NCBI RefSeq assembly: GCF_014647675.1
Contig: NZ_BMPQ01000037.1
Span: forward strand, 21,176-85,175
Length of the DNA: 64,000 nucleotides
Source: Streptomyces flaveus
Lineage (GTDB): Bacteria; Actinomycetota; Actinomycetes; Streptomycetales; Streptomycetaceae
Direction of reading: 5' to 3'
The position numbers and the translations under genes were made by a program. Position 1 is the first letter of the stretch. Every line of letters begins with the position of its first letter. The notes under the pieces are model-generated. The model was not told the DNA's origin and ran no database searches. It saw only the letters and a program-made list of their open reading frames with translations. Shown piece by piece: positions 40,141-48,185 of the stretch.

Positions 40141-40521
40141 TTATCCCCGGTCCCCATAAACCGCACGCAGCGCATCCCGAACGGCATCGAGGGCCGCCCC
40201 CTCGGCGAGCCCGAGGCGGCGGACCCGTTCGGCATAAGCCCGAGCAGCGGACGCCGCCTCACGCTCAGCCGCCGAACCCGCGGACGCGACAAACGTTCCG
40301 TTGCGCCCTCGGGTCTCGATCACCCCGTCGCTCTCCAGCGTCCGGTACGCCTTGGCGACCGTGTTCGCAGCGAGGCCGAGCGACTCGGCCAGCCCCCGCA
40401 CGGTCGGCAACCGATACCCCACCGGCAGCACCCCAGCCCGCGCCTGCTCGGAAATCTGGGCGCGCACCTGCTCGTAGGGCGCAACCCCCGCACCGTCATC
40501 GATGTCGATCTTCAACGTCAC
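40141..40521 (-). CDS. Short GntR-family (YtrA-type) regulator
   Basis: A 126-residue regulator with only a winged helix-turn-helix (PYEQVRAQISEQARAGVLPVGYRLPTVRGLAESLGLAANTVAKAYRTLESDGVIETRGRNGTFV) and a short helical dimerisation tail, as in the YtrA subfamily. YtrA genes usually sit beside ABC transporter genes; here none is adjacent. It diverges from the GNAT gene at 40591, so it may regulate that gene and itself. Start is the GTG at 40521 (VTLKIDIDDGAG). Confidence 0.9.
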   Translation of the reverse strand: MTLKIDIDDGAGVAPYEQVRAQISEQARAGVLPVGYRLPTVRGLAESLGLAANTVAKAYRTLESDGVIETRGRNGTFVASAGSAAEREAASAARAYAERVRRLGLAEGAALDAVRDALRAVYGDRG

Positions 40522-40590
40522 AAGCCGATTGTCCCGCACCCCACGAAAATAAGAGGCACCCAGCCACACCCCCCACGTAGCGTCAACGAC

Positions 40591-41511
40591 ATGACAGTGA
40601 TCGTTCGCGACTTCCGCCCCGCAGACGCCGAGGGCTTCGCCCGGATCCGGCGCCTGGCGCTTCCCTTCATGCTCTCCACGGCCGAGTCCGTCACCTACGA
40701 CGTCGCGAACATGCATCCCGATGCCCACTTCCAGCCGCTGGTCGCCGAGAAGGACGGTGAACTCATCGGCACGGCCCAGGTCGGCTTCGCGCACGACAGT
40801 CCGCAGCCGGGTCAGGGCTACCTGAACGTGTACGTGCACCCGGACCGCCAGGGCCACGGCGCGGGCTCCCTGCTCGTGAAGACCGCCGAGGAACGCCTCG
40901 CCGGCCTGAACGCGACGAAGCTCTTCTCCTGGGTCCTGGACACGCCCGCCAACCGCACCTTCGCCGAGAAGCGCGGTTACCGCGCGGGCCGCTCCGCGCA
41001 CTTCCTCCGCCTGGACCTGGCGGACGGCACGCTGCCACCGCTCCAGGAGCCGCCCGCGGGTGTCGAACTGCGCAAGGCCGCGGACTTCGCGGACGACCCG
41101 CGCCCGCTGTTCGACCTGGACGCGGAGGCGTCCGGGGACGAACCGAGCGACATCGACTACGAGTTCACGAACTACGAGGCGTGGTTGAAGGAGACCTGGC
41201 AACACCCTCTCTTCAGCCACGAGCTGACCTCGATCGCGCTCGTTGACGGCCGCCCGGCCGCGTTCAGCGCCGCGCGCACCGACGGTGGCACCCGCTACGG
41301 CACCGTGATCACGGGCACGGTCCGTGCTCACCGCGGCCGCGGCCTGGCCAAGCTCGCCAAGAACGACTCCCTGCACCGCGCCCGAGCCGCCGGCTACACG
41401 GAGGCGTTCACGGGCAACGACACCGGCAACGGCCCGATGCTCGCGATCAACAAATGGTTCGGCTACGAGATCTGCGCCACGGAGGTGCGCTATATCCGCG
41501 AACTCGGCTGA
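40591..41511 (+). CDS. Tandem GNAT-domain acetyltransferase
   Basis: A 306-residue protein with two GNAT-like halves. The N-terminal one has the acetyl-CoA loop VYVHPDRQGHGAGSLLVKTAEE and MHPDAHFQPLVAEKDGELIGTAQV. The C-terminal one has TVITGTVRAHRGRGLAKLAKNDSLHRA and GNGPMLAINKWFGYEICATEVRYIREL. Such double-GNAT proteins are common in Streptomyces, acetylating small molecules or proteins; one half may be only structural. It diverges from the YtrA-type regulator. The next reading frame follows within 14 bases. Confidence 0.9.
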   Translation: MTVIVRDFRPADAEGFARIRRLALPFMLSTAESVTYDVANMHPDAHFQPLVAEKDGELIGTAQVGFAHDSPQPGQGYLNVYVHPDRQGHGAGSLLVKTAEERLAGLNATKLFSWVLDTPANRTFAEKRGYRAGRSAHFLRLDLADGTLPPLQEPPAGVELRKAADFADDPRPLFDLDAEASGDEPSDIDYEFTNYEAWLKETWQHPLFSHELTSIALVDGRPAAFSAARTDGGTRYGTVITGTVRAHRGRGLAKLAKNDSLHRARAAGYTEAFTGNDTGNGPMLAINKWFGYEICATEVRYIRELG

Positions 41512-41524
41512 TGCCGCACACCGG

Positions 41525-41992
41525 TTGGACATCGTCCTGGTCAAGGGCGGCCGTACGAAGATCCGCTACCCCGCCGAACTGCTCGCCGACGACGGCACCC
41601 GGATCACCGTCCGCGCCCCGTGGGCCGGCGACGTCGCCCGCGACTTCGGCTTCGTACGGTTCGAGTCCGGCGACGTCTTCACCGAGTACTACTGGCGCGA
41701 CCGGTGGTACGCCGTGAAGGAGGTCCGCGACTCCACAGGCGCCCTCAAAGGCTGGTACACCGACATCACCCGCCCGGCCACACTCTCCGGCACCGAACTG
41801 ATCGTGGAGGACCTCGACCTGGACCTCTGGCGCTCCGCGGACGGCAGGACCGTACTGCGCCTGGACGAGGACGAGTTCGCCGCGAGCGGCCTGACGCAGT
41901 CGGATCCCGAGGCCGCGTCCGCCGCCGTCGCCGCCCTGGACGAGCTGGAACTCCTGGCCCGTGAGGGTGACTTCGAGGCACTCCTCGCATAG
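41525..41992 (+). CDS. DUF402-domain protein (FomD-like)
   Basis: About 155 residues: LDIVLVKGGRTKIRYPAELLADDGTRITVRAPW, FGFVRFESGDVFTEYYWRDRWYAVKEVRD, GWYTDITRPATLSGTELIVEDLDLDLWRSADGRTVLRLDEDEFAASGL. The D-L-D-L-D pattern and the preceding YTDI match the DUF402/FomD fold, whose members hydrolyse nucleoside diphosphates or CMP-linked intermediates using Mn2+ or Co2+. The start is uncertain: the TTG at 41525 is the nearest; homologues as I recall them are a few residues longer, which would place the start inside the GNAT gene. Its physiological substrate is unknown. Confidence 0.75.
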   Translation: MDIVLVKGGRTKIRYPAELLADDGTRITVRAPWAGDVARDFGFVRFESGDVFTEYYWRDRWYAVKEVRDSTGALKGWYTDITRPATLSGTELIVEDLDLDLWRSADGRTVLRLDEDEFAASGLTQSDPEAASAAVAALDELELLAREGDFEALLA

Positions 41993-42015
41993 CCGCAGGG
42001 CCCAACGCTCAGCAC

Positions 42016-42630
42016 TCAGACGACCGCCACCACCGCATACCGCTCGTCCTCCACCTCCCGCCCCCACAGCAGCGCCTCGTCCGACAGCCGCTCCACACGC
42101 ACGTCCCGCACCAGAGGCACGAGCAACCCGGTCAGCCGGTCGGCGGATATCCCGACCGGGCTCACCGCCCCCCACACACCCTCTATGAGGACGAGTCGTC
42201 CACCGGGTCGGAGCAACCCACGCCAGTGCCGCAGGACACGCTCGGGATCGGGCAACGCCCACAGCACATGACGTACGAGCACGACATCGAACCGCTGCTC
42301 GCCGACCGGCGGAGCGGCCGCGTCGCCGACGAGGAAGACGGCATCGCGGCCGGCCAGCTTGGCGCGGGCGAGGTCGACCATGCGGGGCGAGAGGTCGACG
42401 CCGGTGACCCGGTGGCGCTGCTCGGAGGCGAGGAGTGACAGGCTGCCGGTGCCGCAGCCCAGGTCCAGTACGTCGGACGGGCCGCCTGGCAGCCAGCCGC
42501 GCAGCCGGGCCGCCCATGCCTCGCGCATGGCGGGGTCGCGCAGTCCGTGGTCCGGCTCCTCGTCGAAGGTGGCGGACTCGGCGTCCCAGTCGACGTCGGC
42601 CCATGTCTCGCGCTCACCGTTGCTCGTCAT
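42016..42630 (-). CDS. Class I SAM-dependent methyltransferase
   Basis: A 204-residue enzyme with motif I VLDLGCGTGSLSLLASE, motif II acidic residue in VTGVDLSPRMVDLARAKL, and post-motif regions FDVVLVRHVLWALPDPERVLRHWRGLLRPGGRLVLIEG. It methylates a small molecule, lipid or peptide; the acceptor is unknown. The ATG at 42630 (MTSNGERETWADVDWD) is preferred to the upstream open frame. It is convergent with the DUF402 gene and divergent from the 44-residue ORF at 42804, with a hairpin-forming control region between. Confidence 0.9.
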   Translation of the reverse strand: MTSNGERETWADVDWDAESATFDEEPDHGLRDPAMREAWAARLRGWLPGGPSDVLDLGCGTGSLSLLASEQRHRVTGVDLSPRMVDLARAKLAGRDAVFLVGDAAAPPVGEQRFDVVLVRHVLWALPDPERVLRHWRGLLRPGGRLVLIEGVWGAVSPVGISADRLTGLLVPLVRDVRVERLSDEALLWGREVEDERYAVVAVV

Positions 42631-42757
42631 GCGCCCAGAGTGACACCCACCACTGACAACGCCGGGCCCGAACGTGACGACCGCCACGGACACCACGGGC
42701 CGCGGGGTGACCGCCGCCACAGACAGGGGGCCGTCGATGAGTCACGCTCCCCGGAAC

Positions 42758-42790
42758 GGTCTACCCATACAACCGCGATACCGGTAGACC
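42758..42790. promoter_or_regulatory. Inverted repeat in front of the 44-aa ORF
   Basis: GGTCTACC (42758-42765) and GGTAGACC (42783-42790) are perfect 8-bp arms around 17 bases, ending one base before the AAGGAGG ribosome site of the small ORF. As DNA it may be an operator; as RNA it may be a hairpin next to the ribosome site. Confidence 0.5.
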
Positions 42791-42803
42791 CAAGGAGGCA
42801 GCC

Positions 42804-42938
42804 ATGCGCCGCGTGACCTTGCAGAAGCCCCTCAAGAAGTCGGACTCCCGCCGTGTACGGGAAGAGGCCGACACGCGCCCCGCCGAGCGCCCGGAAGTCC
42901 GAAAGGACATTCAACGCACCTGGTGGCCGGACGGCTGA
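42804..42938 (+). CDS. 44-residue charged protein ending WWPDG
   Basis: A short ORF preceded by the near-consensus ribosome site AAGGAGG six bases upstream. The product begins MRRVTLQKPLKKSD, is rich in Arg, Lys, Glu and Pro, and ends RKDIQRTWWPDG. It has no Cys, no signal peptide and no membrane segment. It is divergent from a SAM methyltransferase and convergent with a GNAT gene. The strong ribosome site and upstream inverted repeat argue that it is a real gene. I do not recognise the family; a modified-peptide precursor is a speculation only. Confidence 0.6.
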   Translation: MRRVTLQKPLKKSDSRRVREEADTRPAERPEVRKDIQRTWWPDG

Positions 42939-42984
42939 CCCGCCCGACCACCAGGACTCCAACGCTGAGAAGCAATGAGAACCG

Positions 42985-43446
42985 TCAGGGCGCCAGCCGC
43001 TTGCGGTAGTGGAGCCGGTCGTACGGCCCTTCCACGCGACGCTCCATGAGCTCGTACCCGTATCTGGGATAGAGCTTTTGGTTCTCCCACATCTTCGCGT
43101 TCGTGAGGAGCCTGACCTCGGCCAGTCCGAGCGCACGCGCGCGTGCGTCCACGAACGCGAGCAGCCGTCGCCCGATGCCCTGCCCGTGGGCGTCCGGGTG
43201 GACGGCGATGACGTCGAGGTACAGATGATCCTCGTGGGCCTCCAGAACCAGGAGGCCCACGATCGGATCACCGGTGACGTACACCCGCCCCGCCGCGATG
43301 TTCGCCGCGTGGTCCGCCTCCATCGGCACGGGTACGACCCCGATGCGTTCGATGTAGGGCTGGAACGCCGCGTCGATCACGGCCTTCACGGCGGGCTCGT
43401 CGCCGTCTTCGGCGATGCGGATGTCGTCAGTCGTGCCTTCGGTCAT
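42985..43446 (-). CDS. GNAT-family N-acetyltransferase
   Basis: A 153-residue GNAT: IRIAEDGDEPAVKAVIDAAFQPYIERIG, then the acetyl-CoA motif LYLDVIAVHPDAHGQGIGRRLLAFVDARARALGLAEVRLLTNAKMWENQKLYPRYGYELMERR. It would transfer an acetyl group to a small amine or protein. It stands alone on the minus strand, 30 bases upstream of the end of the DUF475 gene; substrate unknown. Confidence 0.9.
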   Translation of the reverse strand: MTEGTTDDIRIAEDGDEPAVKAVIDAAFQPYIERIGVVPVPMEADHAANIAAGRVYVTGDPIVGLLVLEAHEDHLYLDVIAVHPDAHGQGIGRRLLAFVDARARALGLAEVRLLTNAKMWENQKLYPRYGYELMERRVEGPYDRLHYRKRLAP

Positions 43447-43476
43447 AGCTACGTCATACCTGCGGTCGCCGGCCGG

Positions 43477-44619
43477 TCACACCCCGGACGAGGCCTCGGT
43501 CTTCTCGTCCGAGGTCAGGACTTTTGCCTCGGACGTCTCGAGCGACCTGTTGCGGCGGACGGACGAGAGGAAGGATGCCGCGATCAGGAAGACACCGACC
43601 AGACCGGTGATGATCTCGCTGATCTGGTGCTGGATGGTGATCAGCAGGATCGCGGCGAGGGCGCCGATGGCGTAGTGGGCACCGTGCTCCAGGTAGACGT
43701 AGTCGTCCAGGGTGCCCTGGCGGACCAGGTAGACCGTGAGCGACCGGACGTACATGGCTCCGATACCGAGGCCGAGCGCCATCCAGAAGATGTGGTTGGT
43801 GATGGCGAAGGCGCCGATCACACCGTCGAAGGAGAAGGACGCGTCCAGGACCTCGAGGTACAGGAAGAGGAAGAACGCTGCCTTGCCGGCGAGACCGACC
43901 GCCGAAACCGGCTTGCCCTCGGCTCGCGCCTTCTCCTCCTCGTGTTCGTGCTCCTCTTCTTCTTCGAGCTTGTCCTCGAAGTATCCGGACAGGCCGCCCA
44001 CGACCAGATAGGTGATCAGACCGGCGACGCCGGAGAGCAGTACCGTGGCCGTCTTGTCCGCATGGCCCATGCTGACATGCGCGTGGGTGGCGAAGGTCAT
44101 CGCGGTCACGAGCAGAACGATGAGCGCGATGCACACCGACAGCATGTCGATCCTGCCGAGCTTGGCGAGCGGGCGCTCCAGCCAGGCGAGCCACTTGATG
44201 TCACGGTCCTCGAAGACGAAGTCGAGGAAGATCATCAGCAGGAACATGCCGCCGAAGGCCGCGATCGCCGGGTGGGCGTCGGTGACCAGGTCCTCGTATC
44301 GGCCTGGCTCCTGGATGGCGAGCTGCACCGCCTCGATGGGGCCCACTTCGGCGCTGATGGCGACGATCACGACCGGGAAGAGCAGCCGCATACCGAACAC
44401 CGCGACCATGATGCCGATGGTGAGGAAGATCCTCTGCCAGAAGGCATTCATCTTCTTCAGGATTCCGGCGTTGACGACCGCGTTGTCGAAGGACAGCGAG
44501 ATCTCGAGGACCGACAGGATCAGTACGATCCCGAAGGCCTCCCAGCCCCACTGCCACGCGGCGAAGGCAAGGCCGGCCGCCGTGATGGCGAACGACCAGC
44601 CGAACGTCCTCAGGATCAT
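43477..44619 (-). CDS. DUF475 / TerC-like integral membrane protein
   Basis: A 380-residue protein with about nine membrane helices. The two conserved motifs EISLSFDNAVVNAGILKKM and EVLDASFSFDGVIGAFAITNHIF carry acidic residues in membrane segments, as in the TerC superfamily (tellurite resistance, metal efflux or metalation). A cytoplasmic loop is very acidic (EDKLEEEEEHEHEEEKARAEG). Its ATG follows directly after the stop of the universal stress protein gene (TAGATG), so the two are an operon. Metal (Mn2+) export or membrane-stress function is plausible by family, unproven here. Confidence 0.88.
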   Translation of the reverse strand: MILRTFGWSFAITAAGLAFAAWQWGWEAFGIVLILSVLEISLSFDNAVVNAGILKKMNAFWQRIFLTIGIMVAVFGMRLLFPVVIVAISAEVGPIEAVQLAIQEPGRYEDLVTDAHPAIAAFGGMFLLMIFLDFVFEDRDIKWLAWLERPLAKLGRIDMLSVCIALIVLLVTAMTFATHAHVSMGHADKTATVLLSGVAGLITYLVVGGLSGYFEDKLEEEEEHEHEEEKARAEGKPVSAVGLAGKAAFFLFLYLEVLDASFSFDGVIGAFAITNHIFWMALGLGIGAMYVRSLTVYLVRQGTLDDYVYLEHGAHYAIGALAAILLITIQHQISEIITGLVGVFLIAASFLSSVRRNRSLETSEAKVLTSDEKTEASSGV

Positions 44620-45015
44620 CTACTGCGCCGCCTTCACCGCGAGGACCGGACAGCCGGCCCCCAGCAGGATCTGCTGCGCCTGGGAGCCCATGATCAGCTT
44701 GCCGACCGCGCTGCGCCGCCGGAGACCGATCACCACCAGGGACACATCGGGCTGCTCCGCCAGTTCGATGATCTCCTCGGCGGCGTCGCCCCCGCCGAGC
44801 ACCTGGCGGATGTCGAACTCGATCTCCAGCGCGGCCAGGTCCTCACGGACATGGGCGAGATCGGGCTCTTGTGCGAAACGCGGGTCCGCGTAGGCGTCAC
44901 CGCGCGAGGTGTTCACCACCAACATCTTCTCGCCGCGCAGGCGGGCCTCGTCGATCCCCGCGCGCAGCGCGGCCTCACCCTCGGGCGAGGGTACGTATCC
45001 GACCAGTACGGTCAT
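44620..45015 (-). CDS. Universal stress protein (UspA family)
   Basis: A 131-residue single-domain Usp: VLVGYVPSPEGEAALRAGIDEARL, LVVNTSRG, and the ATP-binding C-terminal pattern VVIGLRRRSAVGKLIMGSQAQQILLGAGCPVLAVK (G-x2-G-x9-G-S/T type). It is a small cytoplasmic ATP-binding stress protein. The gene lies 33 bases after tctA and abuts the DUF475 gene, so it may belong to the long leftward transcript that begins with tctC. Confidence 0.9.
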   Translation of the reverse strand: MTVLVGYVPSPEGEAALRAGIDEARLRGEKMLVVNTSRGDAYADPRFAQEPDLAHVREDLAALEIEFDIRQVLGGGDAAEEIIELAEQPDVSLVVIGLRRRSAVGKLIMGSQAQQILLGAGCPVLAVKAAQ

Positions 45016-45048
45016 GTCTGCTCTTCCTCCCAGGCACTTTCGGCACTC

Positions 45049-46551
45049 TCAGGCACTTCGCTCACGCAGCGGACGTACGACGAATCGCCGCACCAGCGGC
45101 CAGACGAACACCAGCACGATCACCGTGTAGACCGCGTAGGACACCGGTCCGCCCACCAGCCCCGACAGTTCGCCGCCCGACAGCTGCAGGGAGCGCCGTC
45201 CCTGCAGTTCGGCCCGGGGGCCGAGGATGACGCCGATGATCAGCGGTAGCACCGGCAGTCCGAACCGCCGCATCGCGAAACCGAGGAGCCCCAGCAACAG
45301 CAGCAGGAACAGGTCCAGGGGCTGTGCGTTGACGGCGTACGCGCCCATGGACGCGAAGAACAGGATTCCCGCGTACAGATAGGGGCGCGGAATCTGCAGC
45401 AGTTTCGCCCAGGTCGGCGCGAGCGGCAGATTCAGCAGGAGCAGCAGGAGATTGCCGACGAACAGGCTGGCGATCAGCACCCAGACCAGGCTCGCCTCCC
45501 GCTCGAACAGCAGCGGACCGGGCTGGATGCCGTACGACTGGAACGCCGCAAGCATGACCGCGGCGGTCGCGTTCGTCGGCAGCCCGAGGGCCAGCATCGG
45601 GACCAGCGTGCCCGCCGCGGAGGCGTTGTTCGCCGCCTCCGGCCCGGCCACACCCTCGATCGCACCCTTGCCGAACTCCTCCGGGTGCTTGGTCAGCCGC
45701 TTCTCCGTCGCGTACGACAGGAAGGTCGGGATCTCCGCACCGCCGGCCGGGAGCGCACCGAACGGGAAGCCGTACGCCGTACCCCGCAGCCAGGGCTTCC
45801 AGGACCGCTTCCAGTCCTTCTTCCCCATCCACGGCCTGCCGACCGGGATGACCTCGACGGGCTTGCGCCGCAAATGCGCGGCCACCCACAGTGCCTCGCC
45901 GACGGCGAAGATGGCGACGGCGACGACGACCACGTCGATCCCGTCGGCCAGCTGAGGGATGCCCAGGGTGAGCCGCTGCTGTCCGGACACCGAGTCGATG
46001 CCGACCAGGCCGATCGTCAGGCCCAGCAGCAGCGAGATCAGGCCCCGGACGCGTGACGCGCCCAGCACCGACGTGACCGCGATGAAGGAGAGCAGCATCA
46101 GGGCGAAGTAGTCCGGAGCACCCAGGCTGATCGCGAAGTCCACCACGAGCGGGGTCACCAGCACCAGCAGCAGGGTGCCGATCGTGCCCGCCACGAAGGA
46201 ACCGATCGCGGCGGTGGCGAGTGCCTGCGCCGCCCGGCCGGCCTTCGCCATCTTGTTGCCCTCGATGGCCGTCACCACCGAGGAGGACTCCCCGGGGGTG
46301 TTCAGCAGGATGGAGGTGGTCGATCCGCCGTACATGCCGCCGTAGAAGATGCCGGCGAACATGATGAACGCCTGTACCGGCTCCATGCCGTAGGTGATCG
46401 GCAGCAGCAGTGCCACGGTCATCGCCGGGCCGATGCCCGGCAGTACACCCACCGCGGTGCCGACGAGGACACCGATCAGCGCCAGCAGCAGGTTCATCGG
46501 GGCGATGACGTCCTCGAAGCCCTGCATGAGGTTGTTCAGGTTGTCCATCAC
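45049..46551 (-). CDS. tctA: Tripartite tricarboxylate transporter, large membrane subunit TctA
   Basis: A 500-residue protein with about 11-12 membrane helices: LLALIGVLVGTAVGVLPGIGPAMTVALLLPITYGMEP, FAGIFYGGMYGGSTTSILLNTPGESSSVVTAIEGNKMAKAGRAAQAL and GVAGPEAANNASAAGTLVPMLALGLPTNATAAVMLAAF are TctA signatures. It forms the proton- or sodium-driven channel of a citrate/tricarboxylate importer that uses the TctC binding protein. Its start overlaps the tctB stop (ATGA). Confidence 0.96.
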   Translation of the reverse strand: MMDNLNNLMQGFEDVIAPMNLLLALIGVLVGTAVGVLPGIGPAMTVALLLPITYGMEPVQAFIMFAGIFYGGMYGGSTTSILLNTPGESSSVVTAIEGNKMAKAGRAAQALATAAIGSFVAGTIGTLLLVLVTPLVVDFAISLGAPDYFALMLLSFIAVTSVLGASRVRGLISLLLGLTIGLVGIDSVSGQQRLTLGIPQLADGIDVVVVAVAIFAVGEALWVAAHLRRKPVEVIPVGRPWMGKKDWKRSWKPWLRGTAYGFPFGALPAGGAEIPTFLSYATEKRLTKHPEEFGKGAIEGVAGPEAANNASAAGTLVPMLALGLPTNATAAVMLAAFQSYGIQPGPLLFEREASLVWVLIASLFVGNLLLLLLNLPLAPTWAKLLQIPRPYLYAGILFFASMGAYAVNAQPLDLFLLLLLGLLGFAMRRFGLPVLPLIIGVILGPRAELQGRRSLQLSGGELSGLVGGPVSYAVYTVIVLVFVWPLVRRFVVRPLRERSA

Positions 46552-47081
46552 AGGATTCCTTGCAGCACACCGGCCGGGAGGTTCACGCCGAGCCCGATCG
46601 CGAAGGCGTAGAACGTGGTGAGGGACATCGTCACCGCGATCAGCAGATTGCGTATGTAGTGCCGGTTGCCGAGGGCGAAGGCCGTTCCCCAGAACAGCAG
46701 CGCGCCGCTGATCACCCAGCCGAGCCGTTCGATCAGCACCGCGTTCACCACGAACGCGCCGATCAGCAGCAGCACCGTGCGCCAGTCGGTGCCCTGCGAC
46801 AGGTCGACGTCCTCGCCGGCTTCCGGCTCACCGTGGCCGCCCCGGGCCACATCGACCGCGTACAGCACCGCGACCACCAGGAGCAGTACGCCCAGGAGTA
46901 CGGGCACCGCGCGCGGTCCCACCGGGTCGGTGCTGCTGGTGATGTCCGGGATCGCGAGCCCGTCCACGATCACCGCGGTGCCCAGCAGGGCGAGGAACGC
47001 GCACACACCGTACTGTGCGCGGTCCTTGCCCTGCGGCGGACGGGCGTCCTCGACGCTCCGTTCGTCGATCGGGGAGCTCAT
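46548..47081 (-). CDS. tctB: Tripartite tricarboxylate transporter, small membrane subunit TctB
   Basis: A 177-residue protein with four predicted helices (YGVCAFLALLGTAVIVDGLAI, AVPVLLGVLLLVVAVLYAVDVA, TVLLLIGAFVVNAVLIERLGWVISGALLFWGTAFALG, LIAVTMSLTTFYAFAIGLGV), the typical TctB size and topology. It overlaps tctC and tctA by four bases each, so all three are coupled. Confidence 0.92.
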   Translation of the reverse strand: MSSPIDERSVEDARPPQGKDRAQYGVCAFLALLGTAVIVDGLAIPDITSSTDPVGPRAVPVLLGVLLLVVAVLYAVDVARGGHGEPEAGEDVDLSQGTDWRTVLLLIGAFVVNAVLIERLGWVISGALLFWGTAFALGNRHYIRNLLIAVTMSLTTFYAFAIGLGVNLPAGVLQGIL

Positions 47082-48088
47082 GCCAGTCCGAGCTCTGCAA
47101 GCAGGTCGGCGACGGACTTGTCCTGCTCCTTCAAGTAGGAGCCGAACTCGTCACCGGTGACGAACGCGTCGGCCCAGCCGCGCTTGGTCAGCTCGGCCTT
47201 CCACTGCTCCGAGTCGTGCATCTTGGTCAGGCTGTCGATCCAGGTCTTCTTCTGCGCGTCGGTGATCCCGGGAGGAGCGACGATGCCGCGCCAGTTGGTG
47301 AAGACCAGGTCGATCCCGGAGTCCTTGAGCGTGGGGGCGTCCTTCACGGCGTCGATCGGCTTCTCGCTGGTCACCGCCAGCACTCGCACCTGTCCCGCCT
47401 CGATCTGGTCGAGGAACTCGCCGAATCCGCTGGCACCGAAGGCGACCTTGTCGCCCAGGATGGCGGGCAGCAGCTCACCGCCGCCGTCGTACCCGACGTA
47501 GTTGACGTCCTTCGGTTCGATGCCGACGGCCTTCGCCAGCTGCATCGGAAGCAGATGGTCCGGGCCACCCGGCGACGAGCCACCGCCCACGGCCACCTTC
47601 TTGGGGTCCTTCTTCCACGCGGTGACGAGGTCGTCGATCGTCTTGTACGGGGAGTCCTTCGACACGACGATCGCGCCGGCCTCCTCGATCAGCTTGGCGA
47701 TCGGCGTGGTGTCGGTCAGCGTCGCCGCAGACTTCGAGGTGTAGGCGGCACCGACGACGCCCAGCCCCATCTGCATGGCGAGCTTGCCGTTGCCCTTCTC
47801 GTTCACCAGGCGCTGCAGGCCCACGGTGCCGCCGGCCCCGGGCAGGTTGTACACCTGGACCCCGGACGCCACCTTGGAGTCCTGCATCACCTGGGCGACG
47901 GTCCGGGCGGTGACGTCGTACCCGCTGCCCGGGGTGTTGGGCACCATCATCCGAAGACCGGTGACGGGCTTGTCGCTTCCGCTTCCGCCCCCCGATTCCT
48001 CCTTCTCCGCGGTGGCGCCGCAGGCGCTCACGGCGAGCATCGACACAGTGGCAAGAGCTCCGAGAAGTGCGGCTCTGCGAGTTCTCAT
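47078..48088 (-). CDS. tctC: Tricarboxylate-binding lipoprotein TctC
   Basis: A 336-residue exported lipoprotein. The signal ends in the lipobox AVSAC with lipidated C23. The Bug/TctC fold is seen in LRMMVPNTPGSGYDVTARTVAQVMQ, VYNLPGAGGTVGLQRLVNEKG, VGGGSSPGGPDHLLPMQLAKAVG and VAFGASGFGEFLDQIEAGQVRVLAVTSE. It captures citrate or another carboxylate outside the membrane for TctAB. It is the first gene of the tct operon and is divergent from the CitA-type kinase gene. Confidence 0.95.
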   Translation of the reverse strand: MRTRRAALLGALATVSMLAVSACGATAEKEESGGGSGSDKPVTGLRMMVPNTPGSGYDVTARTVAQVMQDSKVASGVQVYNLPGAGGTVGLQRLVNEKGNGKLAMQMGLGVVGAAYTSKSAATLTDTTPIAKLIEEAGAIVVSKDSPYKTIDDLVTAWKKDPKKVAVGGGSSPGGPDHLLPMQLAKAVGIEPKDVNYVGYDGGGELLPAILGDKVAFGASGFGEFLDQIEAGQVRVLAVTSEKPIDAVKDAPTLKDSGIDLVFTNWRGIVAPPGITDAQKKTWIDSLTKMHDSEQWKAELTKRGWADAFVTGDEFGSYLKEQDKSVADLLAELGLA

Positions 48089-48185
48089 GGCTCATCTCTT
48101 TCGCTTGGGCGAGTCCGGCGCCATGATTGTGCGGTTCCGCGGACAGTCCGTCTGCCTTGTGTGAGCATTGAAGGTTGAGTTCATA

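Noticed and set aside
43009..45249. 746-codon plus-strand frame
   Set aside because: Antisense to GNAT, DUF475, Usp and tctA genes, all of which are recognisable on the minus strand.
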